Notes under the pieces: generated by a model
Told to the model about the DNA's origin: nothing
The model's input: only the letters and a program-made list of their open reading frames with translations
The model's database searches: none
Translations under genes and position numbers: made by a program
Shown here: positions 1 to 9,057 of the stretch, one piece after another
Layout of the letters: every line of letters begins with the position of its first letter
How positions within the stretch are numbered: the first letter of the stretch is position 1
NCBI GenBank assembly: GCA_937893015.1
Contig: CALBJX010000124.1
Span: 1-48,993, forward strand
Reading direction: 5' to 3'
Source of the DNA: an uncultured Verrucomicrobiales bacterium
GTDB lineage: Bacteria > Verrucomicrobiota > Verrucomicrobiia > Verrucomicrobiales > Akkermansiaceae
Length of the DNA stretch: 48,993 bases

Positions 1-1434
1 ATGACCTTCATCGGTTGGGAAATGGTGGGCTTCTCCTCCTACCTGCTCATCGGCCACTGGTTCCACAAAGCCTCCGCTGCGGACGCCGCCAAGAAAGCCT
101 TCATTACCAACCGCGTCGGCGACTTCGGCTTCCTCATCGGCATTCTGCTGACGCTGGGTGTCTTCGGCAGCCTGAACTTCGCCGACATGGGCGGCAAGGC
201 AACGGCCATCGCACCCGCGATTCTCACGGCTACGGTGCTCTTCCTCTTCTGCGGTGCGGTCGGCAAGTCCGCCCAGTTCCCGCTGCATGTGTGGCTGCCC
301 GACGCCATGGAAGGCCCCACCCCCGTCTCCGCCCTCATCCACGCGGCCACCATGGTCGCCGCGGGTGTGTACATGCTGGTGCGCCTGCAGATCTCCATGG
401 GCGAGGCCGCTTTCACCGCCTCCGCCTGCAATGTGATTGCCACTGTCGGTGCCATCACCGCCGTGCTCGCCGCCCTCATGGCCACGCAGCAGAACGACAT
501 CAAGCGCGTGCTCGCCTACTCCACCCTCTCCCAGTTGGGCTACATGGTCATGGCCGTGGGTCTGCTCGCGGGGGAAGCCGCTATGTTCCACCTCTACACG
601 CACGCCTGGTTCAAGGCGCTGCTCTTCCTCGGCGCCGGCGCCGTCATCGTGTGCTGCCACCACGAGCAGGACATCTGGAAGATGGGCGGCCTTGCCAAGC
701 GCATGCCGCTGACCGTGCTCTGCTTCCTCATGGGCACCTGTGCGCTCATCGCCGTTCCCGGCTTCTCCGGCTTCTTCTCCAAGGAGGCCATCCTCGACGC
801 CGCGCTGGAGCACAACCCCACCTTCTTCTGGGTGGGCGCGGGTGTGGCGGCCCTCACCACCTTCTACATGGCGCGTCTCTGCCTCGTCGCCTTCTGCGGC
901 ACCGCCCGTGACCACGGCGCGGAGCACGCCAAGGAAGCCGGTGCCAGCATGCTGCTGCCCCTGCTCATCCTCGCCGTCATGGCCATCATCTCCGGCTACG
1001 GCTTTGTGGCGGATGCGCTGGTGCCCTATGAAGGCTTCCATGCGCACAGCTTCGCCATCGGGCTGCCCTTCTATGCAGGCATGGGCGCCCTCGTCATCGG
1101 TCTCGCCCTCGCCTTCGCCCTCTACGGCTGCGGCAAGCGCAGCAAGGACCCGCTGGCGGGCAACTTCCTCTCCGAGGCCTTCCGCAACCGCCTCTACATC
1201 GATGACCTCTACGACAAGGTCATCATCGGCGGCGTGCAGGAAATCTTCGCCCACATCATCGAATTCATCGACGCCGCTGTCATCCGCGGTCTGCTCATGC
1301 AGGGTTCCGCTTGGCTCACGGGTCGCATCGGCCTGCTCCTGAGCTACATTCAGGGCGGTTCCCTGCGGGCCTACGCCTTCGTATGCGGCTTCGGTCTGCT
1401 CGTCTTCATCGTCCTCATGGTCTTCATTCACTAA
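1..1434 (+). CDS. nuoL: NADH-quinone oxidoreductase subunit L, 3' part
   Basis: This is the C-terminal 477 residues of NuoL, the large antiporter-like membrane subunit of complex I that takes part in proton translocation. The window opens inside the gene: the reading frame is open from base 1, and its first residues (FIGWEMVGFSSYLLIGHW) match the conserved interior of the family, where about 130-140 residues normally precede them. The HVWLPDAMEGPTPVSALIHA segment typical of Mrp/NuoL proteins lies near residues 95-115, followed by many membrane helices and the long C-terminal amphipathic region ending in a last membrane helix. nuoM follows after 15 bases. The first in-frame ATG at base 1 is almost certainly internal and not the true start. 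Confidence 0.95.
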   Translation: MTFIGWEMVGFSSYLLIGHWFHKASAADAAKKAFITNRVGDFGFLIGILLTLGVFGSLNFADMGGKATAIAPAILTATVLFLFCGAVGKSAQFPLHVWLPDAMEGPTPVSALIHAATMVAAGVYMLVRLQISMGEAAFTASACNVIATVGAITAVLAALMATQQNDIKRVLAYSTLSQLGYMVMAVGLLAGEAAMFHLYTHAWFKALLFLGAGAVIVCCHHEQDIWKMGGLAKRMPLTVLCFLMGTCALIAVPGFSGFFSKEAILDAALEHNPTFFWVGAGVAALTTFYMARLCLVAFCGTARDHGAEHAKEAGASMLLPLLILAVMAIISGYGFVADALVPYEGFHAHSFAIGLPFYAGMGALVIGLALAFALYGCGKRSKDPLAGNFLSEAFRNRLYIDDLYDKVIIGGVQEIFAHIIEFIDAAVIRGLLMQGSAWLTGRIGLLLSYIQGGSLRAYAFVCGFGLLVFIVLMVFIH

Positions 1435-1449
1435 ACCGCTTTTACGACA

Positions 1450-2895
1450 ATGCTTATCTGGCTCATTCTCATCCCTGTGCTGGCCGCTGCCTGCATCGGT
1501 CTGCTGAAAGCCCCCGGTCGCCTGACCGCCGGCATCAGCGCGGTGCTCACCCTCATCCTCGGCATCACAGCCATCCTGCTGCCCGAGAGCTGCGCGGACA
1601 GCCTCTCCACCTTCGGCGAGACTCCCCTGCAACTCACGCTCGCGCTGCCCTTCAGCAAAATCATGGTGCTGCTGACGGTGCTCGTCACCTTCGCCGCCAT
1701 CATCGGCATGAAAGCCCCCGACAAGAACGCTGAGCGCAGCTGGGCCATCTCCGCCCTGCTGCTCTCCACGGGTGCCCTCGGTGCCTTCATGAGCGACAAC
1801 ATCATCGCCTTCTACGGCTTCCATGAGCTCGCCCTCATCCCCACCTTCGTGATGATCGGCTGCTACGGCCGCGGCGACCGCCGCACCACGGCATGGACGG
1901 CCACCCTCTACCTCGGCCTTGCCTCCATGGTGTTGCTCGCGGGTCTGCTCATTCTCTGCACGGAAATGTGCGCCTGGACCTTCTCCGGCATGTACACAGC
2001 GGTGCAGAACGGCATCACCCCCACCTCCCCCGTGCTCATCTCCGGTCTGCTGCTGGCGGGCTTCGGCACGCTGGTGTCGCTCTTCCCCTTCCACAGCTGG
2101 GCCGCCCCCGCGTACGCCAGTGCCCCCACGCCCATCGCCATGCTGCATGCAGGCGTGCTGAAGAAGTTCGGTCTCTATGGTCTCTTCACCCTGGCCGCCG
2201 CCTTCGGGCCGCAGTGCTACGCGCTCTTCGGCGCGTGGAACAATGTGCTGCTCGTCCTGCTGCTCGGCAACGTGCTGTGGGTCGGCTATGTCACCATCTG
2301 CCAGACGCGCCTTGATGATATGATCGGTAACTCCTCCGTCATGCACATGGGCTACATCTTCCTCGCCTTCGCCACCCTCGTCTATTCCAACGGCACGAAC
2401 GATCTCGCGGCGGAGGGTGCCGCCATGCTCATGCTCGCTCATGGTCTGACCATTGCCATGCTCTTCCTGCTGACGGGCCAGATTGAAAGCCAGACCAAGA
2501 CGCTGGAGCTCGACTCCATGGGCGGCCTTGCGCAGAAACTCCCCACCCTCGGCTTCTTCTTCGGTCTTGCCGGGCTCGCCTCCATCGGTCTGCCCCTGCT
2601 CGCCAACTTCGCGGGTGAGTTCACCATCTTCTTCTCCACCTTCATCGGCTGGCAGCCGACCACGGATTGCCTCTGCACCTCCCTCGGGCCTGTGCAGATC
2701 TGCCTCATCTTCGCCCTGTGGGGGCTGGTCATCAGTGCCATCTACATGCTGCGCGCCTTCCGCCGCATCTTTGAGGCCGATGTCGCCCGCACCGCCGAAC
2801 GCGCCACGAAGCTCAGCGCCTGCGACATCATCGCGGCCGGCTTCCTCGCGTTCTTCATCGTCTTCTTCGGCATCCTGCCTCCCTCCTTCCTGTAA
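1450..2895 (+). CDS. nuoM: NADH-quinone oxidoreductase subunit M
   Basis: NuoM is an antiporter-like proton-pumping membrane subunit of complex I. The 481-residue product has the usual family length and about 14 hydrophobic segments. Recognisable stretches are the GFHELALIPTFVMIG motif with its conserved Glu (about residue 125) and LFPFHSWAAPAYASAPTPIA (about residues 215-235), the signature of the proton-translocating fold. It sits 15 bases after nuoL and 23 bases before nuoN, so the three are one operon. No Shine-Dalgarno sequence precedes the ATG. Confidence 0.95.
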   Translation: MLIWLILIPVLAAACIGLLKAPGRLTAGISAVLTLILGITAILLPESCADSLSTFGETPLQLTLALPFSKIMVLLTVLVTFAAIIGMKAPDKNAERSWAISALLLSTGALGAFMSDNIIAFYGFHELALIPTFVMIGCYGRGDRRTTAWTATLYLGLASMVLLAGLLILCTEMCAWTFSGMYTAVQNGITPTSPVLISGLLLAGFGTLVSLFPFHSWAAPAYASAPTPIAMLHAGVLKKFGLYGLFTLAAAFGPQCYALFGAWNNVLLVLLLGNVLWVGYVTICQTRLDDMIGNSSVMHMGYIFLAFATLVYSNGTNDLAAEGAAMLMLAHGLTIAMLFLLTGQIESQTKTLELDSMGGLAQKLPTLGFFFGLAGLASIGLPLLANFAGEFTIFFSTFIGWQPTTDCLCTSLGPVQICLIFALWGLVISAIYMLRAFRRIFEADVARTAERATKLSACDIIAAGFLAFFIVFFGILPPSFL

Positions 2896-2918
2896 CCTGA
2901 TACCCCACTCCACTCACT

Positions 2919-4385
2919 ATGTCGGAAACCATCACCATCTCGGCCACCTACACGTGGTGCCAGTTCTGCCCCGCCTTTGCGCTGGTCATTCTGGCGGGTC
3001 TCATTCTGCTGGCGGACACCTTCCTGCCCAAGCTGCCCAAACGCAGCTACGCCCTCATCGGTGCGCTGGGCTGCCTCATCGCCACCGTGTACCTCATGCA
3101 GGACGGGCATCGTGATGCCTTCGGCGCCCTCGCCGCCCTCGGCACCGCGCTCTCCCTCTTCCTCGCCTTCGACTACACGAAGATTACCTGCGAATCCGTC
3201 GCGGGCAAGAGCAAGGAAGAAGGCTCGGGCGAGTTTTACGCCCTGCCCCTCGTCGCCTGCGCAGGCATCCTCTGCCTCACTCAGGCTCGCGACCTCATCA
3301 TGCTCTTCGTGAGCCTGGAGGTCATCACGCTCACCTCCTATGTGCTCGCGGGCTACTTCCGCCGCAACCGCGGCTCCATCGAGGCCGGTATCAAGTACCT
3401 CATTCTCGGTGCCCTCAGCACGGGTCTCATGGTCTATGGTGCCGCGTGGTACTTCGGCATGAGCGGCTCCTTCCTGCTGGACCCGAACGTCGTGCTCAGC
3501 GCCATCAACGGCGGCGAAGCCGGCTCCGTGGACATTGCCAAGGGTTTCCTGATGGCCGTCGCCCTGCTCTTCGCGGGCGCCTTCTTCAAGGTCGGTGCCG
3601 CCCCCATGCACATCTGGATTCCTGACGTGTATCAGGGTGCCCCCACCCCGACGACGACCTTCCTTGCCGTCGCCTCCAAGACAGCGGGCTTCGTGCTCCT
3701 CAGCGCTCTTGTCATGCCCTTCATCCCCTTCATGGTGCCGGGCGTGCCCGCCGCCGAGGGTATCGTGATTGCCTTCTCCGTGGTGGCCGCCGCCACCCTG
3801 CTCATCGGCAACCTCGGCGCCATCCCCCAGAGCAACGCCAAGCGTCTGCTGGGCTACTCTTCCATCGGTCAGGCGGGCTTCATCCTTGTGTTCTTCCTGA
3901 ACCCCGATAACGCCACCTTCTTCTGCGTGTGGAAGTACCTGCTCGCCTACACCATCGCCACCGTGGCAGCCTTCTTCGCCATCGCCATGGTGCGCACGCA
4001 GCGCGGCAGCGAGGAGATCTCCGCCTTCCGCGGTCTCGGCAAGACCAACCCCCGGCTGGCCTTCCTCATCACCATCGCCTTCGCCTCCCTCGCGGGCGTA
4101 CCGCTGACCTACGGCTTCCTCGTGAAGATGCTCAGCTTCATCGTGCTGCTGAACGCCATTCCCACGTGGACCACCCTCACCTGGGTGCTGCCCGTCATGG
4201 TCATCTGCGCCGCTGCGGGTTTCTACTACTACTTCAAGGTCATCCGCGCGATGTACTGGGATAAGCCCCTCGACAACGACAAGCCTCTCTGTGTGCCCGT
4301 GTGCACGGCGGCTGTGCTCACTGTCTGTGCCATCGCCATCATCGCCCTGGGCACCTACCCGCTTATCGCCCAGACCGGCATGTAA
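2919..4385 (+). CDS. nuoN: NADH-quinone oxidoreductase subunit N
   Basis: NuoN is the third antiporter-like membrane subunit of complex I. The protein has 488 residues, is hydrophobic throughout, and carries the family segments LFVSLEVITLTSYVLAGY (conserved Glu, about residue 133) and FKVGAAPMHIWIPDVYQGAP (about residues 223-242), plus the LLGYSSIGQAGF stretch. It is the last gene of the nuo operon; a strong hairpin terminator lies 26 bases downstream. The start is the ATG at 2919, preceded by a pyrimidine-rich stretch with no Shine-Dalgarno sequence. Confidence 0.95.
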   Translation: MSETITISATYTWCQFCPAFALVILAGLILLADTFLPKLPKRSYALIGALGCLIATVYLMQDGHRDAFGALAALGTALSLFLAFDYTKITCESVAGKSKEEGSGEFYALPLVACAGILCLTQARDLIMLFVSLEVITLTSYVLAGYFRRNRGSIEAGIKYLILGALSTGLMVYGAAWYFGMSGSFLLDPNVVLSAINGGEAGSVDIAKGFLMAVALLFAGAFFKVGAAPMHIWIPDVYQGAPTPTTTFLAVASKTAGFVLLSALVMPFIPFMVPGVPAAEGIVIAFSVVAAATLLIGNLGAIPQSNAKRLLGYSSIGQAGFILVFFLNPDNATFFCVWKYLLAYTIATVAAFFAIAMVRTQRGSEEISAFRGLGKTNPRLAFLITIAFASLAGVPLTYGFLVKMLSFIVLLNAIPTWTTLTWVLPVMVICAAAGFYYYFKVIRAMYWDKPLDNDKPLCVPVCTAAVLTVCAIAIIALGTYPLIAQTGM

Positions 4386-4411
4386 GGCGCCGGGTTCCGC
4401 CCCTTTCTTTC

Positions 4412-4446
4412 AGCACCCTGCCCCGCACGGCAGGGTGCTTTTTTTG
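4412..4446 (+). terminator. Rho-independent terminator of the nuo operon
   Basis: A perfect 11 bp stem (AGCACCCTGCC / GGCAGGGTGCT) with a 6-base loop is followed by a run of seven T. It lies 26 bases after the nuoN stop codon. Confidence 0.93.
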
Positions 4447-4483
4447 TTTACCGCCGCGCGGCCCAAGCACAGACATTGCACGC

Positions 4484-4512
4484 TTGACGCCCCCTGCCCT
4501 TTCCCTTATAAT
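4484..4512 (+). promoter_or_regulatory. Sigma-70-type promoter of rfbB
   Basis: TTGACG (4484-4489), a 17-base spacer and a consensus TATAAT (4507-4512). Only 11 bases separate the -10 box from the rfbB ATG, so the predicted transcript would start about 4-5 bases before the start codon, leaving no room for a ribosome binding site. Confidence 0.78.
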
Positions 4513-4523
4513 GAAGCGCGGAT

Positions 4524-5519
4524 ATGAAACGCAGCCTCCTCATCACCGGCGGAGCCGGGTTCATCGGTTCGCATCTGGTGCGGCGTTTTGTGACAGAGTA
4601 TCCCGAATACCGCATTATCAACGCGGACAAGCTGACCTACGCGGGCGACTTGGAAAAGCTGCGCGACATTGCCGACGCCCCCAACTACGTCTTTGAGCAG
4701 GCGGATATCTGCGACTACGCCCGCATGCAGGAGATCTTCGCGCAATACGCCATCGACGGGGTGATTCACCTCGCCGCAGAATCGCATGTGGACCGCTCCA
4801 TCGAGGACCCGTTTGTATTCGCCCGCACCAATGTGATGGGGACGCTCACGCTGCTGCAATGCGCCAAGGAGGCTTGGCAGGGCGCATGGGAGGGCAAGCG
4901 CTTCTGCCATGTCTCCACGGATGAAGTCTACGGCGCACTGGGGCCCAAGGATGAAGCCTTCACGGAAAGCACGCCCTACGCCCCGCACAGCCCCTACAGC
5001 GCCTCCAAGGCGGCGAGCGACCACTTTGTCCGCGCCTTTCACGACACCTACGGGCTGCCCGTGGTGCTCACCCACAGCTCCAACAACTACGGCCCCGGGC
5101 AATACCCCGAAAAGCTGCTGCCGCTCATGATTGAGCGTATCCGCCGCAACGAGCCCCTGCCCGTCTACGGCACGGGCGAGAATGTGCGCGACTGGCTCTA
5201 TGTGGAGGACAACGCCCGCGCCATCGATGCCGTCTTCCACCGCGGTCGCGACGGCGAGAGCTACAACATCGGCGGCGGCAACGAGTGGCGCAACATCGAC
5301 CTCGTGCGCCTCCTCATCCGCCTTACCGACCGCGCCCTCGGCCGTCCCAAAGGTGCAAGCGACCGGCTCATCACCTTTGTCCCCGACCGCCCCGGCCACG
5401 ATCTCCGCTACGCGCTGGACAGCCGCAAAGTCCGCCGCGAGCTCGGCTGGGAACCCACCACTCCCTTTGAACAGGGCCTTGCCGCCACCATTAACGACAA
5501 ACTTGGACTGGATGGATGA
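4524..5519 (+). CDS. rfbB: dTDP-glucose 4,6-dehydratase (RmlB/RfbB)
   Basis: This short-chain dehydrogenase family enzyme converts dTDP-glucose to dTDP-4-keto-6-deoxyglucose, the branch point to rhamnose and other deoxysugars of surface polysaccharides. The product has 331 residues, slightly short for the family (about 340-355). It shows the NAD-binding TGGAGFIGSH motif at residues 8-17, HLAAESHVDRS near 86-96, the catalytic STDEVYG segment (Asp-Glu pair) near 133, and the YSASKAASDHF motif (catalytic Tyr and Lys) near 157. No rfbA, rfbC or rfbD lies beside it. It has its own promoter, and the ATG at 4524 is fixed by that promoter and by the N-terminal fold starting at residue 4. Confidence 0.93.
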   Translation: MKRSLLITGGAGFIGSHLVRRFVTEYPEYRIINADKLTYAGDLEKLRDIADAPNYVFEQADICDYARMQEIFAQYAIDGVIHLAAESHVDRSIEDPFVFARTNVMGTLTLLQCAKEAWQGAWEGKRFCHVSTDEVYGALGPKDEAFTESTPYAPHSPYSASKAASDHFVRAFHDTYGLPVVLTHSSNNYGPGQYPEKLLPLMIERIRRNEPLPVYGTGENVRDWLYVEDNARAIDAVFHRGRDGESYNIGGGNEWRNIDLVRLLIRLTDRALGRPKGASDRLITFVPDRPGHDLRYALDSRKVRRELGWEPTTPFEQGLAATINDKLGLDG

Positions 5520-5593
5520 GCCCACCATGGGCACGCATTGCAGAAACCTGACACATACTGGACAGGAGCACACATGGCCGCTATGGTCGAGAC

Positions 5594-6178
5594 ATGGCAA
5601 CGAATACAACGTCTATTGCACGAATGTACCTTGTCACGTCTCAGGAGCCCTGCTCCGCCACGCTGACACAGGGAGAAACGACCATCACTTGGAACATACT
5701 CAGCGAGGGAGGTCAGGCAACCATCATCGTCCCCTCCGGAGCTACACTGGAGCTATCCTCCCCCACAGCCCTGCTCACAGCGCTCCCCGAAACTTTTAAG
5801 TCTACCCCCGCTGGAAATAACGGCGGCAACGGGGGTCGAAGCGTTGTTCCGCCGACCGGCTGCGGCATCATCCCCGTGGAGGGGGAGACGCCCAACCTTG
5901 AGCTTGCCCACGAGGCGTGGTATGAGCTGAATGCCGCGACACAGAGCTGCACACTTATTTCCTCCGACGAGGCGACCATTGTTCAGACCCACCTCTTGCT
6001 CACACCCGCCGCCCCCATGCCTTCCGGCTGGCTCACAGCCGCAGAGGGGGGCGTCGTGCGCTGGCCTTTCGGGGAGATCGCCATGCCCGCAGGGTGGAGC
6101 TACATCATCACCCTTGTGCAAATCGGCAACGTGATTCTCGCAAACGCGCTGCCTGTGAATCTCTCTACCCCTGCGTGA
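5594..6178 (+). CDS. Hypothetical protein, first of a three-gene cluster
   Basis: I do not recognise this 194-residue protein. It is rich in Thr, Ser, Pro and Gly with short alternating beta-type segments, a glycine/asparagine-rich linker (GNNGGNGG, about residues 73-80), and no signal peptide or membrane helix. It reads like a small modular beta-structured protein. The next gene starts one base after its stop, so the two are probably translationally coupled. The start is uncertain: a better ribosome site (GGAG) precedes an ATG at 5574 in another frame whose ORF ends after 30 codons, so a frameshift near the 5' end is possible. The layout resembles the end of a phage structural or accessory module, but nothing proves it. 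Confidence 0.55.
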   Translation: MATNTTSIARMYLVTSQEPCSATLTQGETTITWNILSEGGQATIIVPSGATLELSSPTALLTALPETFKSTPAGNNGGNGGRSVVPPTGCGIIPVEGETPNLELAHEAWYELNAATQSCTLISSDEATIVQTHLLLTPAAPMPSGWLTAAEGGVVRWPFGEIAMPAGWSYIITLVQIGNVILANALPVNLSTPA

Positions 6179-6179
6179 T

Positions 6180-6899
6180 ATGCTTGGATTCGGACTCACA
6201 TTATTGGGCGGCTGTGTCGCCACGACGGAAACGGGGCAGCCGAGTGAGCTGTATTTCCCCGCTCATTCGGTGACGCCTCAAAATGCTGTTTTTGAGGAAA
6301 TCTCAGCACCTTTGCCTGCATCTGCTGAAAATATGGCGAAAGAAGCTCACCTTGGACTTTATATTCTGGAGAACATTACGAAGACTGGAAGCCGATATTC
6401 AGACGTATGTTGGGGCATTTACAACCACGATGATGGTGTAGCATATCGAAGAAACACGTTTGCCGCCAACTTGTGTGCATGTTTAGGGTCGACCATACGA
6501 GGTGCGCGCACGCACGTTCAGTCGTCGGTGGTGGAAAGTTCGCGAGGCATATATGACGACTCAAATATCATTTTCTATTCGGGTGACGGATTGACAGCTT
6601 CACGTTTTTCCCTAGATGTTCATGGCGGGAGCTGCTTTATTGAGAGCGGATTTTCCGGGACAGAATTACGCCGACCTCTATCAGATGTTCTAGCGCACTC
6701 GGGACGAGAAACTTTAGTCATGCTCTTCCGTTTTCCGTCGCGCTCGTTCGCTTCGTTTGATTTCGTGATATCGGCATACTGCAATGAAGGGCTCGGAGTC
6801 AATGTATTGTCACTTCCGATGCGCACAACTCCTACGGCGTTTGGCGGAGAAGATATCGCTGTTTTTGAGTTTCAAAACAAACATTTATACGAGCTATGA
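6180..6899 (+). CDS. Hypothetical protein, possible lipoprotein
   Basis: Unrecognised 239-residue protein. Its short hydrophobic N-terminus reaches LLGGC at residues 8-12, which resembles a lipobox, but there is no positive charge before it, so lipid attachment is doubtful. The rest is mixed alpha/beta with many Ser, aromatic residues and several Cys. Base composition is visibly AT-richer than rfbB or the nuo genes, which suggests a different origin. It starts one base after the preceding gene and overlaps the next by four bases (ATGA). The tight packing suggests one transcript for all three genes. Confidence 0.55.
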   Translation: MLGFGLTLLGGCVATTETGQPSELYFPAHSVTPQNAVFEEISAPLPASAENMAKEAHLGLYILENITKTGSRYSDVCWGIYNHDDGVAYRRNTFAANLCACLGSTIRGARTHVQSSVVESSRGIYDDSNIIFYSGDGLTASRFSLDVHGGSCFIESGFSGTELRRPLSDVLAHSGRETLVMLFRFPSRSFASFDFVISAYCNEGLGVNVLSLPMRTTPTAFGGEDIAVFEFQNKHLYEL

Positions 6900-7081
6900 T
6901 TTATCGCAAACAAGAGCAGGCAGATGGCGAATATACCGATGCCGAAGGCTCCCGCTGGGCGGTGGATTGCTGCCGCCGTGTCCGCACGCCCGAAGGAGTG
7001 AACGTGGGCTGGACGGAGTTTCCCTCTCTCGATGCCGCGCTGGCGGCATGGGGGTTAAGAACATCCGATGAAATATTATAA
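6896..7081 (+). CDS. Small hypothetical protein (61 aa)
   Basis: The ATG overlaps the TGA of the preceding gene in an ATGA arrangement, typical of translational coupling, and a hairpin terminator follows five bases after the stop. The 61-residue product is hydrophilic, with two adjacent Cys (DCCRR, residues 22-26) and a C-terminal PSLDAALAAWGL helix. Small proteins of this kind occur at the ends of phage tail or accessory modules, but I cannot assign it to a family. Confidence 0.5.
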   Translation: MIYRKQEQADGEYTDAEGSRWAVDCCRRVRTPEGVNVGWTEFPSLDAALAAWGLRTSDEIL

Positions 7082-7085
7082 AACT

Positions 7086-7124
7086 GTAAGCTCTGCCCGC
7101 CATAGTGTGCAGAGCTTACTTCTT
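7086..7124 (+). terminator. Hairpin terminator after the three-gene cluster
   Basis: A perfect 11 bp inverted repeat (GTAAGCTCTGC / GCAGAGCTTAC, 7086-7096 and 7109-7119) with a 12-base loop is followed by a short T-rich tract (TTCTT). The weak T-run lowers confidence in intrinsic termination. Confidence 0.7.
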
Positions 7125-7663
7125 ACCCAACTCGATACCAGGCCACAAAGAATCATCGAATCCTCAAGCTTTGCATAGCGTTCACCGGAGCCTTCCGATA
7201 TCTCTTAATCATACAAATCTCCGGACATATTGCAAATCCGGGGCATTTCCAAAATGGGATGCGAACGCTGCTGCCCCGCGTTTGACTCGAAAACATTTTT
7301 ACGTTAGGCGAGCGGATGATGTTTCTAAGGCATGAAGCGAGGACTGATGTCAATCCATTTTCCGGGCGTTTCCGAAGCGTAGCCCAAGCGTCCTCGGTGA
7401 AGATGCCGGACGCAAGCGTAGGTGGAATGCAGCGGAAAACTTTTCCCGTCTGATAAAAGTAGTCATGAGCCTTTTACGAAACCATAAAAAGAAAACAGGA
7501 GGGGCCAAATCCATGGCGAGGATGAGAAAACAGGCTGCATGGGACACAAACGCATTGGAGGAAATTCTCTTTGACGTTTTCCCCTCTGATGACACCGAAG
7601 CCGCATGTCAATAATTTTATGTGACTTCCAAATGCGTTTGCCCTGATATCCGGCTATAAAAAA
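7125..7663. other. About 540 bases without a convincing gene
   Basis: This stretch is AT-richer than its surroundings and holds only short, low-quality reading frames. The longest with gene-like features is a 49-codon ORF at 7465-7614 (+), basic then acidic, with no ribosome binding site and no family resemblance. The region may be remnant DNA at the edge of the rearranged island that follows. Confidence 0.5.
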
Positions 7664-7692
7664 TTGACATCTTTCTCCTCTGCTGGTACAAT
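7664..7692 (+). promoter_or_regulatory. Sigma-70-type promoter of HAD-nucleotidyltransferase copy 1
   Basis: A consensus TTGACA (7664-7669), exactly 17 bases, then TACAAT (7687-7692). The leader to the start codon at 7767 would be about 68 bases. Confidence 0.78.
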
Positions 7693-7766
7693 CCGCACAG
7701 GGAGGCTGGTTCATCTTCCTTAGTGAAGAGAAAGTGTTTACCACCTTTTTCCGAATCGAAACGCGC

Positions 7767-9005
7767 ATGAAATACCTCTTTGATCTCGATGGCACTGTTA
7801 CAGCAGCGGAAACACTGCCGATTATTTCTGAGCACTTCGGTTGCACAGAGCAAATCGCTGAGCTGACGGCACGCACTATCCAAGGCAATGTTCCCTTTGT
7901 GGAGAGTTTCATCCGCCGCGTCAACATTCTGGGAAACTACTCCGTATCGGAAACATCGGATTTGCTGGCACGAGTCCCCCTGTACCGCCATGTTGCGCAG
8001 TTCATTGCCGAGCATAGCGAAGATTGCGTGATTGTCACCGGCAACCTGACCTGCTGGTGCAAAGGTCTTTTTGAAAAAATCGGCTGCCGCTGCTGCGGCT
8101 CCGAGGCTGCGGTGGAGGATGACAAAGTTGTCAAGCTGAAGAGCATCCTGCGCAAAGAGCAGATTGTCGACCAATACAAGGCCATGGGGGAAACCGTCGT
8201 CTTCATCGGCGACGGCAACAATGACATGGAGGCCATGCGCCACGCCGACATCAGCATTGCTGCCGGCCTCACTCACAGCCCGGCGCAAAGCCTGCTTTCC
8301 ATCTGCGATTACGTTATCTACGATGAAACAGCCCTCACCCGCCAACTGCGCCAGCTCTGCGGCGAATGCGACGGCTCGAAATCCGTTGTCATCAGCTGCG
8401 CGGGCATCGGCTCGCGCTTGGGGCTGGGGCTCACCAAGGCACTGGTGCAAATCAACGGCGGTTCCCTCATTTCCTGGCAGCTCAAGCTCTTCAGGGATGT
8501 GACGGATTTGCGTCTGGTCATCGGCTTCCAGGCAAGTGAAATCATTGAGGAGGTAATGAAAGAGCGCCGCGATGTGATTTTCTGCTACAACCACCGCTAC
8601 TTTGAGACCAAGACAGGTGCCAGCTATTATCTGGGAGCGCGCCATGCCAACCGAGAAACGGTGGAATGGGACGGCGACCTGCTCGTGCACCCCGATGATG
8701 TCCGCATGCTGCTGCAAACGCCCGGTGAGTATATCTGCTACAGCGATATCACCTCGGAAGACACGGTCTGTGTGCGCACGGATGAGGAAGGCCGTGTGCT
8801 GCGCTTCTCCCGCGAGGGCGGCGACTATGAATGGACCGGCCCCGCCTGCATGTACAAGGAGCACCTCACCTACAGCTCGCAGAACGTGTTCAATATGTTT
8901 GAACCCTTCTGCCCGATGCGCGGCATCAAGGTGCGCGCCTACGACATCGACACCTACAACGACTATCTCCGCGTTTCGGAAATCACCAAGGATTGGAAAT
9001 TATAA
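7767..9005 (+). CDS. HAD phosphatase-nucleotidyltransferase fusion, copy 1
   Basis: Two-domain cytoplasmic enzyme of 412 residues. Residues 1-200 are a phosphoserine-phosphatase-like HAD domain: FDLDGT with nucleophile and acid/base Asp at 6 and 8, Thr in VTGN near 91, and the metal-binding GDGNND at 148-153. From about residue 205 comes a GlmU/RfbA-like nucleotidyltransferase domain with SCAGIGSRLG at 210-219 and Lys224. A phosphatase joined to a nucleotide transferase suggests making or activating a small phosphorylated building block for surface glycan; the substrate cannot be read from the sequence. The start is the ATG at 7767, where the HAD motif begins. The last 982 coding bases are identical to the gene at 14974. 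Its stop is TAA, whereas copy 2 ends in TGA overlapping the next gene. Confidence 0.85.
   Translation: MKYLFDLDGTVTAAETLPIISEHFGCTEQIAELTARTIQGNVPFVESFIRRVNILGNYSVSETSDLLARVPLYRHVAQFIAEHSEDCVIVTGNLTCWCKGLFEKIGCRCCGSEAAVEDDKVVKLKSILRKEQIVDQYKAMGETVVFIGDGNNDMEAMRHADISIAAGLTHSPAQSLLSICDYVIYDETALTRQLRQLCGECDGSKSVVISCAGIGSRLGLGLTKALVQINGGSLISWQLKLFRDVTDLRLVIGFQASEIIEEVMKERRDVIFCYNHRYFETKTGASYYLGARHANRETVEWDGDLLVHPDDVRMLLQTPGEYICYSDITSEDTVCVRTDEEGRVLRFSREGGDYEWTGPACMYKEHLTYSSQNVFNMFEPFCPMRGIKVRAYDIDTYNDYLRVSEITKDWKL
8022..9003 (+). repeat. 982 bp identical direct repeat, copy A
   Basis: Read base by base, 8022-9003 shows no difference from 15229-16210, same orientation, about 7.2 kb apart. It covers most of the HAD-nucleotidyltransferase gene from codon 86 to the end. 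Immediately upstream the two genes drop to about 84% identity. Confidence 0.95.
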
Positions 9006-9057
9006 TCCAGATTATCAACAACGCCGAAGGGTGGCGTTCCCCAGCAACCTTCCGTTA

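Noticed and set aside
39..503. Long minus-strand frame opposite nuoL
   Set aside because: A shadow of the GC-rich coding strand: no start context or family resemblance, and the plus strand is clearly nuoL.
7465..7614. 49-codon ORF in the gap before HAD-nucleotidyltransferase copy 1
   Set aside because: No ribosome site, no promoter of its own and no family resemblance; too weak to call a gene.
7617..8864. 415-codon frame opposite HAD-nucleotidyltransferase copy 1, repeated at 15034-16071
   Set aside because: It recurs only because the DNA is duplicated; its translation has no known motif, whereas the plus strand has full HAD and transferase motifs.
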